A stretch of 64,000 bases of DNA from Pseudisothecium myosuroides (taxonomy: Eukaryota > Streptophyta > Bryopsida > Hypnales > Lembophyllaceae), in contig OX637295.1 of NCBI GenBank assembly GCA_951799445.1, positions 11,346,001 to 11,410,000 on the forward strand, in the 5' to 3' direction. Below, one piece after another: positions 58,857 through 64,000 of the stretch. A model generated the notes under the pieces. That model was not told where the DNA came from and did no database searches. It saw only the letters and a program-made list of their open reading frames with translations. Every line of letters begins with the position of its first letter. Position 1 is the first letter of the stretch. A program made the position numbers and the translations under genes.

Positions 58857-59786
58857 TTAACCCCTAAAGTCCCAAGGCCACTTTTCCATCAAAAATCACT
58901 AAAAACTGCCATTTCTATAGCAAAGAGCAAAAAAAAAATTAAAATGTGTTTTCTGCATATTTAACCATAGGATCTTGTACTAGACTAATGTAAGAATGTG
59001 TGGAAGAAATTTCAAAAACTTTGACCATGTAGATTGCAAGATATTTGCATTTAAAGTGAAGGAATAAAAAAAAATTGCACCTTGCTCTACTATATTTTTT
59101 GGCTTTGAACCTTCTTAACTTAAATTTTTTGATCTAATGATTTTTAATTTCTAATTTTATATGATGAAGAATTGAGTTGAGAATCTAAGAAAAAAATTAA
59201 AAAAACACACTTAGTTTTTACTCATTAAAAACTTGTTAAGTAGAAGTAGGTTCAAGATTGAAGGAAAAATTAAATCATTAATAACTCTAAGATTGAATTG
59301 AAATATACTAATCTCAATGGTGAGATTGTTTTAGCAGAAAATCTTAATCTTGTGAAACATTTTTTTTGAAAAATTGTCAAAATTGAGTTCAGAAATGAAT
59401 CCTACAAGTTATTTTTTCAAGAAGATGCTCTAATTGCCCAAAAAATAAGATTGTCCATAACTTTTGCATAAAAAATCCAAATGGAATGAATCAGAGCTTC
59501 CCATGTAGATGAAAATAAAATCTATACAAAATGAATTTTTTTAAATGTTAATTAAAAAATTTTGTGATGTTTTTTTTTGCCCGCCAAACTAAAATTTGGG
59601 TTTCTTGTGCTTCTATGTTTGCTCTCGGGCACTGATTGAAATAAAAATTAGATTTTTAGAAAGCTAAAGTGATTCTCTATCTTCACAAAAAAATTCAGAA
59701 AAGCACGACAAAAATTGTGACCGTAGGAGCCTGACCGAAATCCATTTTGTCTCCCGAGGGGACAATAGGACTTTAGGACCGGTTAA
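58857..59786 (-). mobile_element. TTAA element copy O
   Basis: TTAA 58857-58860 and 59783-59786; ends CCCCTAAAGTCCCAAGG / GGACTTTAGGACCGG. Empty site in copy 1: single TTAA at 11559-11562 (flanks TTTCTAG....CTC-type and A-C-C/T-AA). Confidence 0.87.
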
Positions 59787-61436
59787 ACTAAGAATTTTTT
59801 TTTATTTGCATATATTTTTTTGTGCATGCTAATCCTATAATTCAATTAATAGAAAAATTACTCTCCGCTTAAAAAAACTTTAAAAGGAAAAGTGATTTCT
59901 TAGGTCATTTTATGAACTTCTTTGTATGATCTGATATATAAAGTTTATCGGTTATATCAACTTTAATATATAATTAATAGAATTGATGTATACAAGTTAA
60001 TCCAAGTAGTTACTTCGACACCCCCATAGTATCAATACAAACTTGTAGTAATTTGTAAGACCCATAAATATAGTAGTTCACAATATTTTAGATATAATTT
60101 ATGATGCGGTTTATACTATTTCTATGTTATTCTAAATAATTTGGTTTTTATCCAATTTTCATCCAAATTTTATCTATCTTCCATATCATTTTCATCCGTT
60201 CTATCCAAATGTTCACTAATTAAATTGCATTCATCCATAAATCATGCAATTAGATTGAAGATTTGTCATACTATTCAAATTCTGACACTAGTTATATATA
60301 ATATATTTAAAGACTATTTGTTAGTTGAATATTGATTTTTATTTCATAAAGTGGCAATGTTAAAGTTTGTTATTCACAAATATTTCCTTTCCAGCTATGC
60401 AATTGTTTGAATATTCGACATTTGATTCCTTAGGTATGTAGTGTACAACTTGCAATTACTCTATCCATAAAGTTTTTTGACTATATTTTGGCAAAAAAAC
60501 TCTAAAGCCATTTTTTCTATATACAAAACTATAAATTGATTTTTTTTTTTTCATTTTCAATCGCATAATCTTGCAAGTACTTGTATGTGCATCTTATCTG
60601 AACATTTCACATCAACTTTGACCTCATGGATTGAAAGATTATAATATTTAGAAAATGATTTTTTTTTGGTGGGGTATCCAACAACATCCAACAACTTTGA
60701 TTGCACTTGAAATGTAAATTTTGCATTATTATAAGGTATGCATATCTATAATTGTCACTAATTACAAGCTAACATATTTACTTTTATTTAAACATCAATT
60801 ATTTTTATTGGATCTTATTGGTAATTGAAAGAGGATTTGAAAGCACTTTAGCATGCAACATTTGGACACTTTATATAAATAAATTTTGAAATCTCAAAGG
60901 ATTGTCACTAAGTGTATCAAAAAGGCAAAAAACAACATTAGGCTCTCACTTTGTTGTGTAAATCTTATGTCATTTATGTCTAGACTTTTGTGATGCTTCT
61001 TGGTTCAAATATAGATGTTGCATTTTGGACAATGTTAATTATTGGTGTACTGTACATACGTTAGATGATATTGCTGGTATTATTGATTAAGCATTTTAAC
61101 ATATGTAGAAGTATAATTTGGAAGACCACTAGTATTAGAGCTATAGAGTGATCTTTAGGTACAAGAGGCAAATTTATGGAATTTTGCCTATCATCAAATT
61201 AAACTACTAAAGTAGAGGATTTCCTATTTTCATTACTTTTAAGCATGTTAACCAATCAAGAAGTATTTTTTTCAATAGTTTTCTTGATAGTTTTTTGATG
61301 CTAAAGTGTCAAAAAGAATGTTGGAAAGAATACCGGAATCCGTATCAAAGAATGTGTTAAAAATCATTATAAAAAATGTGTTGAAAAATGTGGCCAAAAA
61401 ACAAAATATAAAATTTTTGAATTTTTTAAGGGTTGC

Positions 61437-61800
61437 CTAACCCCTAAAATCCCAAGGTCTTTTTTCATCAAAAACAGTCATTATTGCCATTTCTATTGCA
61501 AAAAGAAAAACAATTTAAAAATTATTATTTTCTATATCTAAGTAAAGAATCTTGCATTAGTCTAGTGTAAGAATCTGTAGAAGAAATTTGAGAATCTTTG
61601 ACTAAATAGATTGCAAGATATTTGCATTTAAATGAAAAAAACAAGTGTTATAATTGCACCTTATTTGACTAGATCTTTTGGCTTTGAATCTTCTTAAATA
61701 AAATTTTTTGCACTACTAATTTTGAATTTCTAAATTTTTTATGTTGAAGAATTGAGTTGAAGGTCAAAGTGAAATTTTTTATTTAAAAAAAAAAATTATT
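61437..61800 (-). mobile_element. Truncated TTAA-element copy, partner of 13215-13960
   Basis: Starts CTAACCCCTAAAATCCCAAG, follows the family for ~340 bp, then ends in low-complexity A/T. Shared with copy 1, so older than the duplication. Confidence 0.65.
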
Positions 61801-62424
61801 TTTATTTATAAAAAAATTATTCTACTTGGTAAATTTTTTTGTAAATTGCTTTTTGACATTTCATAGTATAAATATATATATATATATTTACCTATTTAAA
61901 ATTAAACCTAATGATTTAAGTAGATGATTTTAGAATTCCAAATTTTGAATCTTGTACACAATAATGTTTTTAATTGAATAATTGTCTTTTGAACATTTTT
62001 AATTTTAAATTGTGATTCTTTTAGAAAATAGTGATATGTGAGGCAATTTTTAAGACATCCACCTCACAAAAGACCTAAGTGCGTTGTGCAACTAATTCCT
62101 AAATTTGAAGCTCCAAATCTTATACACAAATATTCTTGATAGAAGTCATTCATCTAACCGCATAGATGGATTTTGAAATTCATGATGTACAACCTTCATT
62201 TACAATTTATGATCTACATATTAAAAAAATTATGTTGATAGTTTTGGTACCATGCAAATTAAAAAAATAAATGCTACAAATATATTGTTGAATAAACATA
62301 TTAATAAAGTAACTCTTTATAGTAAAATAATTTTTTAATTAATTAATAATATAAAAATGAACAAAAGTTAGAGGACAAGTTATTGATGTACGATGGATTT
62401 CTAAAAAAAGTAGGGGATACGTCT

Positions 62425-62428
62425 TTAA
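62425..62428. other. Empty target site for TTAA element copy A
   Basis: ATACGTCTTTAAGACAATAAAC: one TTAA where copy 1 has element A between TTAA and TCAA. Confidence 0.85.
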
Positions 62429-62734
62429 GACAATAAACATAAAGCAAGAGAAAATGTTAACAAAAGATCTTTTAAAATGAATCCACAAAAATCTTGAATA
62501 TGATCACTGTCATTGCTCCTATTTGTAATCCAAGTAATATAATGCAAGAAGAAGTGGAAAATATCAAGTCCGTTCGCAATACCATCAAATAAAAATCTAT
62601 ATAGTCTCAAAAATAGGACCAAATAAAAATTAAAAAAATTACACTTTTTTGTAATAATAATAATTATTATTATAATAAAAGTTAATAAGTTATTTTTTAT
62701 ATACATGTAGTGCCTTTTTTCTTATTCAATACAA

Positions 62735-63664
62735 TTAACCCCTAAAGTTCCTTGACTATGTTTTCACCAAAAACACTCCAAAACTGCCATTTCTAGTACA
62801 AGTGCCAAATTTTAGAAAAAAACTTTGTTAGACACATATAACCTTAGGATCTTATAGTATTCTAGTTTTAGAAGATGTTAGAAAAATTTCAGAATTTTCC
62901 ACCGTGCAGATTGGAAGATATTAGCATTTGAATTGGAAAAGATCCTTTTTTTGTCCCTGCAAAAAACAGGGCAGCTGCACTTCACAAGGTCACATTTGTA
63001 TGAAAAAATGTCCAAAATGGTGGTGCTTCTTTGAATTATTATTTCTAAACAAGTTGGCTACATGCTTAAAAAATTTCAAATCATTTGGAATTGTACAACA
63101 TATAGGAAAAAAATAGTAAATAGAATAAAGTAGAGAATGACTCAAAACACTAAATTGTTAAGAATTTAATTATGGAATTGAAAATTTTCAATCCAATGGT
63201 TGTAATGTTGTTATAAACAATCTATATCCTGTAATTTTATTTTTTTCAAAAAATATTGAAAATTGAGTGAAATAAGCAACTTCAAAGTTTATTTCAAAGT
63301 TAAAATCCATAACTGCCCGCAAACTAAATTTCCTCATAAATTTTTATTCATTGGTCGAAATGGAATGATTCTAAGCTTTCCACATATATATAAATTTAGA
63401 AAATCAATTTCAAATTTTTATTTTTAAAAAAAGTGATTTTTTCAGATCTGCCCAGACTGCCCGCCCTGTGAAAAAAGTAACATATTAGGCCATAACTTTT
63501 GACTCATAGTTCGAAATGTCATGAGTTTTAGTACACATGAAAGATATTCCTCGTCCCTACCTTCTATTAAAATTTGAGCTTGAAATATGAAAATCTGTAG
63601 TCACACGTACCTGCCCAAAATCGCTATGTTGCTAAAAATTGCAGGCTAGTCCTTTAGGGGTTAA
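62735..63664 (-). mobile_element. TTAA element copy P
   Basis: TTAA 62735-62738 and 63661-63664; ends CCCCTAAAGTTCCTTG / CTAGTCCTTTAGGGG. Nearly identical to copy N in inverted orientation (a 62-codon frame is the same in both), so N and P are recent sisters. Confidence 0.9.
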
Positions 63665-63776
63665 AGCAATTTAATTTTTTTTTGGTTATGGTTACAAATT
63701 GGTTAAAGTTTAAACCATTTACATTGAAATCCATTTGGCTGATACGTAATGTAGTAAAATAGATAGTTTATCCTAA

Positions 63777-64000
63777 AGTCCCATTGGCCCTACGGGCGCC
63801 AAAATGGCACTTCAGGTAGGCTCATATGGTCTCAATATTCGTCATAATCTTCTAAATTTTTTTGTGAAGCTAGAAAAATACATAAGCTTCTTGGGAATGT
63901 TATTTTTTTTTTTCAATTGGTACCCAAAAGCAAAAGTTATGGCACAAAAAGCCAAAAATAGAGGTCAGCGGGCAACTCAAAAAATTTCACAAAAAGTCAA
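63777..64000 (+). mobile_element. TTAA element copy Q, cut by window end
   Basis: Starts TTTATCCTAAAGTCCCATTG, then B-type interior (GGCACTTCAGGTAGGCTC, GGTACCCAAAAGCAAAAGTTATG). Right end is beyond the window. Confidence 0.65.

Larger units (their letters stand above)
56350..63779. repeat. Segmental duplication, copy 2 (partner 10070-18865)
   Basis: Same order and orientation as copy 1. It has gained TTAA elements N, O, P and Q, and lacks copy A and the 15598-18262 segment. No gene seen between the elements. Confidence 0.8.

Overview
This is eukaryotic, strongly AT-rich DNA from a plant nuclear genome. The evidence is a spliced R2R3-MYB gene of the DUO1 (sperm-lineage) type, GT-AG introns in a second gene, a Ty1/copia retrotransposon of plant type, a RAB6/RABH-like exon remnant and many plant-style MITEs. 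DUO1 only narrows it to land plants and close relatives. The long poly-Asn tract and repeat-filled introns do not settle the lineage; an early-diverging land plant is my guess, not a demonstration.

Layout. 1-1939 (+) is the 3' part of a nuclear protein gene with one visible intron and a long Ser/Thr/Pro repeat tail. 3476-8730 (-) is a complete four-exon DUO1-like MYB gene; its first intron holds two transposon relics. 9.6-36 kb is gene-poor and built almost entirely of small non-coding transposons. 36.3-36.7 kb (-) has a small coiled-coil ORF of unknown function. 37.3-41.6 kb looks LTR-retrotransposon-derived but has no coding left. 41.9-42.8 kb is a large foldback element. 43.1-44.7 kb (-) is a broken kinase-like gene that keeps a TATA promoter. 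48.8 kb carries a frameshifted RAB6-like exon. 49386-55658 (-) is a complete-length copia element with 218-bp LTRs that I read as identical and a GTTTT target duplication, but with two in-frame stops. A tRNA-derived SINE is nested in its 3' region. 56.35-63.78 kb is a diverged second copy of 10.07-18.87 kb.

The most notable system is a family of ~0.85-0.95 kb non-coding elements with ends CCCCTAAAGG...CCTTTAGGGG, each flanked by TTAA. More than a dozen copies lie here in both orientations. Because the 10-19 kb and 56-64 kb segments are paralogous, five insertions can be compared with an occupied and an unoccupied version of the same site. Each empty site has one TTAA (or TTGA) where the filled site has two, or one where the right end is beyond the window. 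This is the signature of piggyBac-superfamily transposition, which is not commonly reported in plants. No transposase is encoded here, so these would be non-autonomous.

Other mobile DNA: pogo/Emigrant-like MITEs (TA), CACTA MITEs (3-bp duplications ATA and AGA), a Mutator-like MITE (9-bp duplication) and two further TTAA families nested in or around the main one. Apart from the three host genes and the damaged kinase gene I see no credible host coding sequence, tRNA, rRNA or CRISPR.
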